This document shows, piece after piece, positions 1-8,526 of a stretch of DNA of 64,000 nucleotides (the first letter of the stretch is position 1; every line of letters begins with the position of its first letter). The DNA lies in contig CBFDBO010000015.1 in the NCBI GenBank assembly GCA_965603075.1, positions 1 through 64,000 of the forward strand, given 5' to 3'. The DNA comes from JABJOR01 sp965603075. GTDB taxonomy: Bacteria; Pseudomonadota; Alphaproteobacteria; Rhodospirillales; Casp-alpha2. The position numbers and the translations under genes are program-made. Below the pieces are notes generated by a model. The model was not told where the DNA came from and did no database searches. It was given only the letters and a program-made list of their open reading frames with translations.

Positions 1-104
1 GCTATTAGCGGAAGTTCTGACAACTTCCCAATAACGTCAGCTTATAGAGAGCAAAGCAGACCTTTCTTTTTGTACATAATGTGTTATTTCACAATTAGGC
101 TAAA

Positions 105-767
105 TTAAAACCCCGCAACCCAGTAGAGCGCGCTCACAACAATTATCACAAGCCCCAGCGTACCAAATAGCGATAACCCACGATGAACAATTGGCAGGGC
201 GGCCGCCGCCCTTTTTCGGCCTGTGATCATGGTGCGGGGCAGGTTCTCGCCTGAGCGTAAACTCTCAATAATGATACCCAACAAATGACCGCCAATTAAG
301 AATAATAGAAAATTGGTAAGGGCTTCATGAATGCCTTCAAAAAAGTTACCCATGGTTCTACCAACAATCCCGACAAGCGGTCCTAAATTTTCTTCGCCCG
401 CCAAAACACCATATCCGGTGAGGGTTATAATCAACAAACTACCGATTAAAGCAAAAATCATTAAGGCCCCTAAAGGATTGTGTCCCAAGTAATGTATAGG
501 GTTCTTGGCCAAAAAATTCAGGGCATAGGCGCGGGTCTCGGCTAGTGAGAAAGTAAACGTCGAAAACCGGCTATAATACGAACCGGCAATTCCCCAGATC
601 AAACGGAATATAATGAGCGCCAGAGCAGCCGTGCCAAACCAGACATGAGCCATTATCCACTCATCCGGTGCAAAAAAACCCGTTAAAATCCCCCCCGCCA
701 CACTCAACACCAATGACCAATGGAATAAGCGGGTGGGGAAATCCCAAATGGTTTTTTCTTGTGACAT
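105..767 (-). CDS. Cytochrome b561-type membrane cytochrome b
   Basis: A 220-residue membrane protein with about four hydrophobic helices, of the cytochrome b561 / Ni-Fe-hydrogenase b-subunit type. The opening IWDFPTRLFHWSL carries a family-typical histidine, and further histidines lie in helices (AHVWFGTAAL, HEALTNFLLFLIGGHLLG) where they could bind two b hemes. Such proteins pass electrons between the quinone pool and periplasmic c-type cytochromes. The frame is open further upstream to 947, but that part overlaps the next gene. The ATG at 765-767 is preceded by GAAGGG at good distance and starts at the usual family position. It is last in a minus-strand group of three cytochrome genes, downstream of the diheme and SHP-like cytochromes, its likely electron partners. 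The family call is firm and the partners are inferred from context. Confidence 0.88.
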   Translation of the reverse strand: MSQEKTIWDFPTRLFHWSLVLSVAGGILTGFFAPDEWIMAHVWFGTAALALIIFRLIWGIAGSYYSRFSTFTFSLAETRAYALNFLAKNPIHYLGHNPLGALMIFALIGSLLIITLTGYGVLAGEENLGPLVGIVGRTMGNFFEGIHEALTNFLLFLIGGHLLGIIIESLRSGENLPRTMITGRKRAAAALPIVHRGLSLFGTLGLVIIVVSALYWVAGF

Positions 768-834
768 GACAATTCCCTTCAAATAAATCAATGGTTTATT
801 CTGTGATCTCAAATTTGATCGAAAGCCTGAGAGC

Positions 835-1311
835 TTAATCTTCGTAATAGCCTTTATTGGCCCCCCGGTGGCACGCCAAACAATTTGCCTTGGATCCAAT
901 ATCCGCCCGTGACCAAATATGAGAGGGTAACTCTTCCTCATGTTCATGAACCCATTTTGGTAACTCCGTAATTCTCAGGGGCGTTGACGAAGCACGAACG
1001 CCTTTCATTAATTCATCATCCCAACCGACGTCCGATGCATTGGCAACTAAGTATTGTTCAATTTTTGGCACCAATGCGAGGTCGATTGATGCGTCTTCAC
1101 CAAAGTGATCATCAAGGCCTTGCATGATTTTTCGCCACGACCGTGCAGGTAACATGCGGGGTTGAAAAACCATATGACATTCACCGCAAGCCTCAATTGT
1201 GTCCTTATCCTTAACCACGGGGTAAACACCATCCCCGGCTAAAGCTGGCAAACCGGCGATAACGCCACCCCCCAAGAGTCCCAATGTAACAATAACGATT
1301 CCGATTTTCAT
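835..1311 (-). CDS. Periplasmic diheme cytochrome c (DHC type)
   Basis: A 158-residue protein with an N-terminal signal peptide (hydrophobic run followed by LPALAG) and two heme c motifs, CGECH near residue 42 and CLACH near the C terminus. This is the layout of the small diheme cytochrome c family (DHC) that occurs next to SHP and a membrane cytochrome b. It would carry electrons in the periplasm between the b561-type protein encoded downstream and the SHP-like cytochrome encoded upstream. Heme attachment would depend on the ccm system at 20.6-27.6 kb. The last codons lie just outside the b561 coding region once that gene is started at 767. Confidence 0.87.
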   Translation of the reverse strand: MKIGIVIVTLGLLGGGVIAGLPALAGDGVYPVVKDKDTIEACGECHMVFQPRMLPARSWRKIMQGLDDHFGEDASIDLALVPKIEQYLVANASDVGWDDELMKGVRASSTPLRITELPKWVHEHEEELPSHIWSRADIGSKANCLACHRGANKGYYED

Positions 1312-1332
1312 TTTATCTTTTCCTCATAAAAT

Positions 1333-1363
1333 TGACGGAGTGAATAAGTGACGGAGTGAATAA
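1333..1363. repeat. Two-copy 16-bp direct repeat between shp- and dhc-type genes
   Basis: TGACGGAGTGAATAA occurs at 1333-1347 and again at 1349-1363, exact, with one base between. It sits in the 68-base gap between the SHP-like gene and the diheme cytochrome gene. It is one of several short tandem duplications at gene boundaries in this window. No function is visible. Confidence 0.8.
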
Positions 1364-1379
1364 TTAAACAATTGCTTCC

Positions 1380-1817
1380 CTACTGCGTGAGCATGAAGGT
1401 TAGGAAATCGCCTTTTTCTAAAGCGGTGCATTCCCGCCCTAAGACCGTTTTGCAATTGCGCCGAAACCATTTGTCGACTTTTCCCTGATCGGCGTACCGT
1501 ATCGCCGTTTTAGAGAACGCCATGGGCTCTATAACCTTTCCGGCTTTTGTTTTTCCGGCTTTTTGGGGGGATGTTGAATGACACGATGTGCATGTTGGGT
1601 TCTCTGGCTTGCCACCAGAAAAAGTATCTCGAAACAAAGCTTCCCCCCGTGTTGCTGAGAAGCTTTCTCCCGTTTGCAATTGACTTTCGAATGTTTTTAG
1701 AACCGTCTCTTGCGGGGATTGCGCCGCAGCATTCAAGGGCGCGCCCCCTACAAACAGTACTGTTAACAAACCTGTAAATAATCCTGCTTTCAATACTATC
1801 TGTAGGGGGTTCGCCAT
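1380..1817 (-). CDS. SHP-like monoheme cytochrome c (DUF1924 family)
   Basis: A 145-residue exported protein: signal peptide to about residue 32, one heme site CTSCH at 76-80, and a C-terminal part with RRNC at 119-122 and ECTALEKGD at 129-137. This matches the Sphaeroides heme protein (SHP / DUF1924) family. In that family an asparagine is the unusual sixth heme ligand, displaced by O2 or NO, and two nearby cysteines can form a disulfide. N121, C122 and C130 fit those roles. It is encoded just upstream of the diheme cytochrome and b561-type genes, the known shp-dhc-cytb arrangement. The physiological substrate of SHP proteins is not settled, so the role remains a ligand-binding or oxidoreductase cytochrome. 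Confidence 0.85.
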   Translation of the reverse strand: MANPLQIVLKAGLFTGLLTVLFVGGAPLNAAAQSPQETVLKTFESQLQTGESFSATRGEALFRDTFSGGKPENPTCTSCHSTSPQKAGKTKAGKVIEPMAFSKTAIRYADQGKVDKWFRRNCKTVLGRECTALEKGDFLTFMLTQ

Positions 1818-1843
1818 TGTTTTATGCCTTTCAAAAATGATGA

Positions 1844-2407
1844 TTAATTTTGGTTTTTGTAACCATGATATTCGCCATCATCATCGTCATGGCCATGATG
1901 CCCAAAGCCGTAACCTTTACGATGTTTGAAGATTTCATCTTTTTCGATGGAACCATCATCATTTCGATCAAGCCGTGACATCATTCTGGACATCTGTGAT
2001 ACCATCTCGTCTTGTGAGATTGTGCCATCACCATTGTCATCATGTTTCAGAAAACGTTTTTCTAAGTGAGGGCGCATTTGATCCATTAAGACGGTTTCAA
2101 ATTCACCGACGTCCACTTGTCCATCGTTGTTAACATCCGCACCCTTGAAGAACGTGCTTTGCGCTGTTGCAATTTCCTCAGCCGTTAAAATGTTATCTTT
2201 GTTTAGATCGGCTGAATCGAAGACTTGTTCCATGTGCTTTCCGGCGTCTTTACCCATGCCGCGCTCCATACCGTGCCCCCATCCATATCCAGAGGAAGAG
2301 GCATAGCTGGTGCCAACGTAAGCGGCACCAACGATGAGGGCTGTTCCAGCCAAAAGTGCGAGTATTTTACGTGATTTTTTACCGTTGTTTTTTCTAAGGT
2401 CTGACAT
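1844..2407 (-). CDS. Exported four-EF-hand calcium-binding protein
   Basis: A 187-residue protein with a basic N terminus, one hydrophobic segment at about 15-35 (signal or anchor), and four EF-hand loops with ligands at positions 1,3,5,7,9,12: D67-E78, D91-E102, D123-E134 and D147-E158. The C terminus is rich in His, Asp and Gly (HHGHDDDDGEYHGY), which could bind Cu, Zn or Ni. It starts the minus-strand group that continues into the SHP, diheme and b561 genes. It is divergent from the two-component system at 2590, whose sensor has a similar Asp/His-rich stretch. A role as periplasmic Ca2+ or metal buffer or as partner of that sensor is inference; the EF-hands are plain. Confidence 0.85.
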   Translation of the reverse strand: MSDLRKNNGKKSRKILALLAGTALIVGAAYVGTSYASSSGYGWGHGMERGMGKDAGKHMEQVFDSADLNKDNILTAEEIATAQSTFFKGADVNNDGQVDVGEFETVLMDQMRPHLEKRFLKHDDNGDGTISQDEMVSQMSRMMSRLDRNDDGSIEKDEIFKHRKGYGFGHHGHDDDDGEYHGYKNQN

Positions 2408-2589
2408 TTCGAACTCCTCTATAAAAATTCCAGCTCTATTCGGCTGACAGGAGGATTAAACACCATGGATGTCGCATAGTTATGTCAGGACCGGATTAAA
2501 TCGTCACAATTTATACCCCCATGCTGGTCTGATACACTTTGTTACATTTTTTTTTCGCAAGGGCCGTAAATGTGGGGCATAGTGTGTTT

Positions 2590-3333
2590 ATGAATTCACA
2601 CAATAATCACTTACTGATCGTTGATGACCAAAAAGAAATCAGAGAGTCTCTGAAAGCCTATCTGGTCAAACACGAATACCGCATCACCTTGGCAGCCAGT
2701 GCCGCCGAGGCCCGCAAGGTTTTGCAAACCGCCGCCATTGATTTGATCATTCTTGATATCATGATGCCCGGCGAAGACGGTCTGAGCTTAACCCGCGATT
2801 TGCGCAGCCGGAATTTAAACAATAATGGACAAATTCCTATTATATTGCTCACCGCCATGGCGGAAGAAACCGACCGGATCATCGGCTTGGAAATGGGTTC
2901 GGACGATTACCTTACAAAACCCTTCAATCCCCGTGAATTACTGGCCCGGATCAAAGCGGTCCTACGGCGGAGCAACACCCTGCCAATTCCGTTGGCAAAG
3001 CAATCTGCAGAAGACGTAATCCTGAGCTTTGAGAACTGGTCATTGAACACCATAAGGCGGGAATTGATTAATCCACAGGGCGTATCCATCCCCCTCAGCA
3101 CGGGCGAGTTCACCATGTTATCGGCGTTTCTCAATCGCCCTGGCATGGTGCTCAGCCGTGATCAATTGCTCGACATCACCCATGGTCGCGATGCCATCGC
3201 TTTTGATCGCAGTGTGGATAATCAAATCAGCCGCCTGCGCAAAAAAATCGAGATCGATCCCAAGAACCCGCAATTGATCAAAACCCATTGGGGTGGCGGC
3301 TATAGTTTTACGGCCAAGGTTATAAAGAAATGA
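2590..3333 (+). CDS. OmpR/PhoB-family response regulator
   Basis: A 247-residue regulator. The receiver domain has the acidic pair in IVDDQ, phosphoacceptor Asp in LIILDIMMPGEDG, and Lys in TKPFNPRELLARI. A C-terminal winged helix follows, ending RLRKKIEIDPKNPQLIKTHWGGGYSF. The frame is open back to 2539, but the ATG at 2590 gives the usual short N terminus (MNSHNNHLLIVDD), so that start is preferred; its ribosome site is weak. It overlaps the kinase gene downstream by ATGA (3330-3333), a translationally coupled pair. It is divergent from the EF-hand/cytochrome group. SHP-type cytochrome clusters are often linked to QseBC-like systems, so control of the neighbouring genes is likely but inferred. 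Confidence 0.92.
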   Translation: MNSHNNHLLIVDDQKEIRESLKAYLVKHEYRITLAASAAEARKVLQTAAIDLIILDIMMPGEDGLSLTRDLRSRNLNNNGQIPIILLTAMAEETDRIIGLEMGSDDYLTKPFNPRELLARIKAVLRRSNTLPIPLAKQSAEDVILSFENWSLNTIRRELINPQGVSIPLSTGEFTMLSAFLNRPGMVLSRDQLLDITHGRDAIAFDRSVDNQISRLRKKIEIDPKNPQLIKTHWGGGYSFTAKVIKK

Positions 3334-4802
3334 ACCAATTTTTTACCCGCTTTTGGCCCCAGAAATTAGCCACCCAGCTTATGGTGGTTTTGTTGCTGTC
3401 GTTGCTCGCGGCCCAGATCATTGGCGCGATAATTTTATTCGATGAGCACAACATGGGTTTGCAATCTGTTAAACGCGATCAGATCTTGGGCCGGGTTGCC
3501 GCTATTGTCCGCGTGTTAAATGAAACACCGCCCGCCATGCACCAAAATATTCTGGATGCGGCAAGCACGGTTCAGCTCAGCTTTACATTAAGTGACAAAA
3601 ATGCCCTCCAGAACCTCGATGATGACAATCGACAAAATTCATTCTCACGTCGTCTTGCCCTTATTCTAAATCAACCAAAAGACCGCCCGATCTATACCGA
3701 ATTCGAAGACCGAGAATGGACTTGGCGAGGCCACCAAGAATTTATGAAAAACCCTCATAAACGACGCAGTGAAGAAAAGGATGATGATGACGAAGATGAT
3801 GATGATTATCATCATGATGATCACGGTGACGGACATGCCGGACCCTACACCCCACCGGGCTTAAATATCGCCTTGCAACTCCCCAATCAACAATGGTTAA
3901 ACGCTCGCTATAAAATCATCGCCCCCGACCGCAGCTGGGCTTATGCCACATTCCTCGTTCTGGGATTGATGGCGTTAGCGGTCTGCGTGGTCAGTTATTT
4001 AATGGTGCGCCGGATCACCAAACCATTGGCGGTCCTCGCAACCGCCTCTGACGCTCTTGGTCGAGGAGAAGATGGCCCCGATTTAAACCCCACTGGCCCG
4101 GTTGAGGTTCGCACGACCGTCCACGCTTTCAACCAAATGCGTGAACGCCTACACCGTTTTGTGGAAGATCGCACCCGCATGCTTGCCGCCATCAGCCACG
4201 ACCTGCGGTCCCCCTTAACCTCTATGCGGTTGCGCACCGAGATGATCGATGATCCGGAAATTCGTTCCAGAATTCTCGAAAGCCTGATCGAAATGCAAGC
4301 CATGACCGAAGCCACGCTGACATTTGCCCGCGACGATGCCAACAAAGAGCCCACCCGCCCTACGGATATGGGCGCCCTTGTTGAAAGCATCGCTCTTGAT
4401 CTTCAAGACATGGGCGCCGATGTCAGCTTTACGCCCCCCGCGCCCTCTGAAAACCTTTCCTACAGATGCCGCCTGTTTGCCCTCAAACGTGCCATCCGCA
4501 ATGTCATTGAAAACGCCATACGCTACGGTGAGCGCGCCCGAATTATTCTGAGCCAAGATAAAAATTCCCTGTTTATTACCATTGAAGATGATGGACCGGG
4601 GATTCCCAGCGATAAACTGGAACAGGTGTTTGACCCCTTCGTGCGCTTGGAAAGTTCCCGCAATTTAGATACCGGTGGCATCGGTTTAGGTCTTGCCACG
4701 GCCCGAAATATCATCCACGCCCATGGCGGGGAGATCACCCTCACAAATGGTCCTGAAAAAGGATTAAGCGTCCAGATTACCTTGCCAAAATCACCCGCAT
4801 AA
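3330..4802 (+). CDS. EnvZ/QseC-like sensor histidine kinase with Asp/His-rich periplasmic segment
   Basis: A 490-residue membrane kinase: first transmembrane helix at about 15-37, periplasmic domain to about 203, second helix at about 205-228, HAMP, HisKA box ISHDLRSPLTSMR with H290, and a HATPase domain with NVIENAIRYG, DDGPGIP and GGIGLGLATA. Residues 151-170 are an almost uninterrupted run of Asp, Glu and His just before the second helix. That composition suits binding of divalent metal cations. The neighbouring EF-hand protein has a comparable tail. The gene starts inside the stop codon of the response regulator. Signal and target genes are not shown by the sequence; metal or Ca2+ sensing is inference. 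Confidence 0.92.
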   Translation: MNQFFTRFWPQKLATQLMVVLLLSLLAAQIIGAIILFDEHNMGLQSVKRDQILGRVAAIVRVLNETPPAMHQNILDAASTVQLSFTLSDKNALQNLDDDNRQNSFSRRLALILNQPKDRPIYTEFEDREWTWRGHQEFMKNPHKRRSEEKDDDDEDDDDYHHDDHGDGHAGPYTPPGLNIALQLPNQQWLNARYKIIAPDRSWAYATFLVLGLMALAVCVVSYLMVRRITKPLAVLATASDALGRGEDGPDLNPTGPVEVRTTVHAFNQMRERLHRFVEDRTRMLAAISHDLRSPLTSMRLRTEMIDDPEIRSRILESLIEMQAMTEATLTFARDDANKEPTRPTDMGALVESIALDLQDMGADVSFTPPAPSENLSYRCRLFALKRAIRNVIENAIRYGERARIILSQDKNSLFITIEDDGPGIPSDKLEQVFDPFVRLESSRNLDTGGIGLGLATARNIIHAHGGEITLTNGPEKGLSVQITLPKSPA

Positions 4803-4805
4803 TAT

Positions 4806-4830
4806 AAATGAAATTTTGGCTTCATTTTTT
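4806..4830 (+). terminator. Weak AT-rich stem-loop after the two-component operon
   Basis: AAATGAA (4806-4812) pairs with TTCATTT (4821-4827), followed by a few T residues. The stem is AT-rich and short, so termination would be inefficient. It lies directly after the kinase stop codon. Confidence 0.35.
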
Positions 4831-4889
4831 CATTTATGTGGCGTAGAGTGCTTTCCTATATGTTAGTATGATCTGATTTTGGAATCTTA

Positions 4890-5489
4890 ATGGACGCTAT
4901 TCCTTCCAATCCTTTGCCTGATGATGCGCCCACCCCAGCCGTGGGTGAGCAAATTCGTGATTTGCGTAAAGCCCAGAGCATGACCATTACCGAACTTGCC
5001 AACAAAATTGGTCGCTCAGTGGGCTATATCAGCCAGATCGAACGCAACATAAATTCCGTAACCATCGACCGCCTTAAAGAAATTGCCGAGGCTCTAGGCG
5101 TGCAAATCAGTTGGTTTTTCCAAGGCGGCACAGGCGGCTCGGATGAAGAACGTGACCGTATCGTGCGCCGCGCGGACCGCCGGCACCTGACCTTTACCGG
5201 GTCGGGTTTGCGCGAAGAATTGCTTTCGCCCAATTTAAGTGGTGATTTTGAAATGATCATGACCACGTACGAACCGAACGCCTCCACGGGCGAGAAGCTC
5301 TACGCCCGGCCCTGCCAAGAAGCAGCCCTTGTGATCGAAGGACGCCTACAAGTTTGGATCGGTGATCGCACCTTTATGCTCGATACGGGCGACACCATTA
5401 CTTTCGATGGTCTAGAGCCTCACAGCTCGGCCAATCCCGATGACACCCCGGCCCGTGTGGTTTGGGTCATGTCACCCCCTACTTATTAA
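4890..5489 (+). CDS. XRE-family transcriptional regulator with C-terminal cupin sensor domain
   Basis: A 199-residue protein. Residues about 20-75 form an XRE helix-turn-helix (IRDLRKAQSMTITELANKIG, then GYISQIERN), and about 110-195 form a small cupin barrel (QEAALVIEGRLQVWIGDRTFMLDTGDTITF). This architecture is common in regulators of amine, polyamine and amino acid metabolism, where the cupin binds the effector. It sits 26 bases upstream of the dimethylglycine/sarcosine dehydrogenase-like gene on the same strand, and probably regulates or co-transcribes with it. The ligand is unknown; an N-methylated amine or glycine betaine breakdown product is a guess from the neighbour. Confidence 0.88.
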   Translation: MDAIPSNPLPDDAPTPAVGEQIRDLRKAQSMTITELANKIGRSVGYISQIERNINSVTIDRLKEIAEALGVQISWFFQGGTGGSDEERDRIVRRADRRHLTFTGSGLREELLSPNLSGDFEMIMTTYEPNASTGEKLYARPCQEAALVIEGRLQVWIGDRTFMLDTGDTITFDGLEPHSSANPDDTPARVVWVMSPPTY

Positions 5490-5515
5490 TGTATTTTTGA
5501 TTTAAGGAGCCTTTC

Positions 5516-7984
5516 ATGTCTGATTCTCTTCCCTCACGCGCTCAAGTCGTCATTGTCGGCGGTGGTATTGTTGGTGTCGCCACAGCCTTCGAGCTAACCA
5601 AGCTTGGGTTCACCGATGTTGTGTTATTGGAACGTAAGCAATTAACCTGTGGCACCACATGGCACGCCGCAGGGTTGGTGGGCCAGCTTCGCGCCACATC
5701 AAACATGACCAAAATTGCTAAATACACCGCCGAGGTCTTCGCTGGATTAGAAGAGCTAACCGGACAAGCAACCGGTCTTAAAACCAACGGTTCAATTTCC
5801 GTGGCCACCGACGAGCACCGTTTGGAAGAGCTCAAACGGGGCGCGTCCATGGCCCGGGTGTTTGGCTTGCAAGTGGAAGAAGTCACCCCGGAATGGATTA
5901 AAGAAAAATACTCGATCATGCACACCGACGATGTCATGGGCGGTATCTTTTTACCCGGTGATGGACAGTGCAATCCCATCGATGTGACCCAAGCCATGGC
6001 GAAGGGCGCACGCATGGGCGGGGCCAAAATCATGGAAGGTACCAAAGTTACCAGCGCCAAGACCGAGAACGGTCGCATCAAAAGCGTAACCACCGATAAA
6101 GGCACCATTGAATGCGAATATCTGGTCATCGCGGGCGGCATGTGGTCCCATCAATTCGGTAAGGAGCTCGGCGTCAATATCCCCCTACACGCCGCAGAGC
6201 ATTTCTACATTGTCACCGAACCCATTGATGATTTGCCCAAGAACCTACCTGTATTTCGTGAGCCATCTTCGTGCATCTACGTCAAAGAAGACGCGGGTAA
6301 GTTACTGGTCGGGGCGTTTGAACCCGTCGCCAAACCGTGGGGTCAGGGCGGCATTCCCGAAGATTTCGAATTCGATGAATTGCCCGAAGATTTCGACCAT
6401 TTCGAGCCGCTTCTAGAACGCGCCATGCATCGCCTGCCGATTTTGGAATCCGCTGGCATTCAGACGTTCTTCAACGGACCGGAAAGCTTCACCCCCGATA
6501 ACAGCTATTTCCTTGGCGAAGCGCCAGAGGTCAAAGGCGTGTTTGTGGCAACCGGGTTTAATTCCACCGGCATCCAATCGTCGGGTGGTGCGGGACACGC
6601 CATCGCCAACTGGATCAAAGACGGTCACCCAACGGGTGATCTGTGGGGTGTTGATATCAAACGCTCCATGTCGTTTCAATCTAATGCCAAATACCTGCAT
6701 GACCGTACAACCGAGAGCCTTGGTTTGCTGTACGCCATGCACTGGCCATTCAGACAACCCGAAACCGCCCGTGGCATCCGTCGCACCCCCTTGCATGATC
6801 GCATGGTTGAAGCCAATGCTTGCTTCGGCGAAAACGGTGGTTGGGAACGCCCCAACTGGTTCGCGCCAGAAGGGGTCGAGCCCAAATACGAATACAGTTA
6901 CGGCAAGCAAAACTGGTTTGAGTATTCCGCCGATGAACACCGCGCCGTACGCGAAAACGTTGGCTTGCTGGATATCTCCACCTTCTCAAAATTCATCCTG
7001 CAAGGCCGCGACGCGGAAAAAGTCATCAATCAGGTTTCCGCCAATGAAATGTCGGTCGAACCCGGCACCATGGTCTATACCCAGTGGCTCAACCACCAAG
7101 GTGGTATCACCGCCGATGTGACGGTTACGCGCCTGAGCCAAGACAGCTATATGATCCTGACGGCTTATGCGTCCCATACCCACGATTATTATTGGCTTAA
7201 GGACAACATCGGCGAAAACGATCACGCCACCATAACCGATGTGACCGCCGCCTACGCCGGGATCAGTGTTCAGGGTCCCAATTCTCGGGCGTTGTTACAA
7301 AAGGTCACCCCGGAAGATCTATCCAATGAAGCCTTCCCCTTCGGTGCGTCCCGCGAAATCGAAGTCGGCTACGCCACCGTTCGCGCCGCGCGAATTTCCT
7401 ATGTGGGTGAACTGGGTTGGGAACTTTGGGTGCCCTCAGAAATGGCGATCCATGTTTATGAGACGTTGCGCGAAGCCGGCAACGAGTTCGATTTAAAACT
7501 TGTGGGCATGCACGCCATGAACTCTCTGCGGATGGAAAAAGCCTATCGTTCGTGGGGCCATGATATCTCCGATGAAGAAACCCCCATCGAGGCGGGGCTT
7601 AGCTTCGCCGTTAAATTTGACAAACCCAGCGGCTTCATCGGTCGCGACGCGCTGCTTAAATTGAAAGAAAGCGGCAAACCAAAACAGCGTCTGGTTCAGT
7701 TCTTGATGGATGATCCAGAGGTCATGCTCTACCACAATGAACCCATCATTCGAAACGGCAAAATCTGTGGTTATATTAACAGCGCCATGTACGGTCATAC
7801 CTTGGGCGGCGCCATTGGCTTGGGCTACGTCAGCAATGTTGAAGATGATGGTGGCGACGGTCGTGTGGATGCCGACTTCATCAACTCAGGCACCTATGAA
7901 ATCGAGGTCGCCTGTAAACGCTTTACAGCCAAAGCATCCTTGCGACCTATGTATGATCCCAAGAACGAAAAAATAAAAATGTAA
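5516..7984 (+). CDS. FAD-dependent dimethylglycine/sarcosine dehydrogenase-like oxidoreductase with GcvT domains
   Basis: An 822-residue two-part enzyme. The N-terminal half is a D-amino acid oxidase-fold flavoprotein (dinucleotide motif VGGGIVG at 14-20, then TTWHAAGL, whose H50 corresponds to the residue that carries covalent FAD in dimethylglycine dehydrogenase). A linker domain and a C-terminal GcvT-like aminomethyltransferase half follow (about 430-815). Family members oxidatively demethylate dimethylglycine, sarcosine or related N-methyl amines and pass the C1 unit to tetrahydrofolate. The ribosome site TAAGGAGC is strong. It follows the XRE-cupin regulator and is closed by a terminator at 8011-8044. 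Which N-methyl substrate it uses cannot be told from sequence alone. Confidence 0.87.
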   Translation: MSDSLPSRAQVVIVGGGIVGVATAFELTKLGFTDVVLLERKQLTCGTTWHAAGLVGQLRATSNMTKIAKYTAEVFAGLEELTGQATGLKTNGSISVATDEHRLEELKRGASMARVFGLQVEEVTPEWIKEKYSIMHTDDVMGGIFLPGDGQCNPIDVTQAMAKGARMGGAKIMEGTKVTSAKTENGRIKSVTTDKGTIECEYLVIAGGMWSHQFGKELGVNIPLHAAEHFYIVTEPIDDLPKNLPVFREPSSCIYVKEDAGKLLVGAFEPVAKPWGQGGIPEDFEFDELPEDFDHFEPLLERAMHRLPILESAGIQTFFNGPESFTPDNSYFLGEAPEVKGVFVATGFNSTGIQSSGGAGHAIANWIKDGHPTGDLWGVDIKRSMSFQSNAKYLHDRTTESLGLLYAMHWPFRQPETARGIRRTPLHDRMVEANACFGENGGWERPNWFAPEGVEPKYEYSYGKQNWFEYSADEHRAVRENVGLLDISTFSKFILQGRDAEKVINQVSANEMSVEPGTMVYTQWLNHQGGITADVTVTRLSQDSYMILTAYASHTHDYYWLKDNIGENDHATITDVTAAYAGISVQGPNSRALLQKVTPEDLSNEAFPFGASREIEVGYATVRAARISYVGELGWELWVPSEMAIHVYETLREAGNEFDLKLVGMHAMNSLRMEKAYRSWGHDISDEETPIEAGLSFAVKFDKPSGFIGRDALLKLKESGKPKQRLVQFLMDDPEVMLYHNEPIIRNGKICGYINSAMYGHTLGGAIGLGYVSNVEDDGGDGRVDADFINSGTYEIEVACKRFTAKASLRPMYDPKNEKIKM

Positions 7985-8010
7985 TTATTTTCAATACACG
8001 TCTTTTATAA

Positions 8011-8044
8011 AATGGTCCCTGAATAAAATCAGGGGCCATTTTTT
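8011..8044 (+). terminator. Rho-independent terminator after the flavoenzyme gene
   Basis: AATGGTCCCTGA (8011-8022) pairs over 12 bases, with one G-U, with TCAGGGGCCATT (8029-8040), loop of 6, then TTTT. It ends the regulator/dehydrogenase unit and separates it from the accessory patch. Confidence 0.85.
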
Positions 8045-8137
8045 AACGTTTCTATACTTCGCAAGTCCATATATTGACTATTAGTTGTATTTTACGTATA
8101 TTTTCTACTATAAATTCAGAAAATAAAAGGATGGAAT

Positions 8138-8404
8138 ATGGCTTATTTTGCTGTCAGTTACCAACTAAACAATCAAAAGGATTATCAAGTTCTATGGGAT
8201 GAGATGGACCGCCTTAATGGGCACAAAGTTATGCAATCCTACTATTACCTTGATGTTAATTTTGGAACGACCAATGAATTTCGAGATTGTTTGAGTGGAT
8301 TTGTTGATGCTGATGACCAGATCGCGGTAGTTAAAATCGAGTCCCGGCCTGTACATCAAATGGCCAATAAGGGAACAAATGACTGGATTAATGCTCGCTT
8401 CTAA
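8138..8404 (+). CDS. Small Cas2/VapD-like (SinR-annotated) protein
   Basis: An 88-residue protein whose pattern resembles the standalone Cas2-like family often annotated SinR. It opens with a beta strand (MAYFAVSYQLN), continues with a helix, a strand with aromatic residues (SYYYLDV), a helix EFRDCLSGFVD, then DDQIAVVKI and a C-terminal NDWINARF. Cas2/VapD proteins share this ferredoxin-like fold and some are ribonucleases. The Asp at the end of the first strand, used for metal binding in Cas2, is Gln here (SYQLN), so nuclease activity is doubtful. AAAGGA precedes the ATG at good spacing. There is no CRISPR array nearby. It faces the PIN gene tail to tail. Confidence 0.6.
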   Translation: MAYFAVSYQLNNQKDYQVLWDEMDRLNGHKVMQSYYYLDVNFGTTNEFRDCLSGFVDADDQIAVVKIESRPVHQMANKGTNDWINARF

Positions 8405-8526
8405 TTCGACTGATCAAAATAAAGAAACGGCCTAGGGCGTAATGTACCTAAAGCCCGCAAACGATCACCCCAAGAAGGTGATCTCACGAGCCTTCTCCTT
8501 AAAACGTTCAAGTTGTTTTTTTCTTT
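8405..8526 (-). pseudogene. Possible frameshifted remnant of a small alphaproteobacterial protein
   Basis: Just after the PIN gene stop, one minus-strand frame reads ERKKQLERFKEKAREI and a shifted frame then reads SWGDRLRALGTLRPRP. Together they resemble the C-terminal half of short Lys/Arg-rich proteins common in alphaproteobacteria, broken by a frameshift and cut off upstream where the PIN gene begins. A 42-codon open frame (minus, 8529 to 8401, overlapping the PIN stop as ATGA) also runs through here and is an alternative reading. The match is from memory of the family pattern. Confidence 0.3.

Noticed and set aside
10..28. GGAAGTT/AACTTCC hairpin at the left edge as a terminator
   Set aside because: No T-run follows on either strand, and the neighbouring gene on the left is outside the window.
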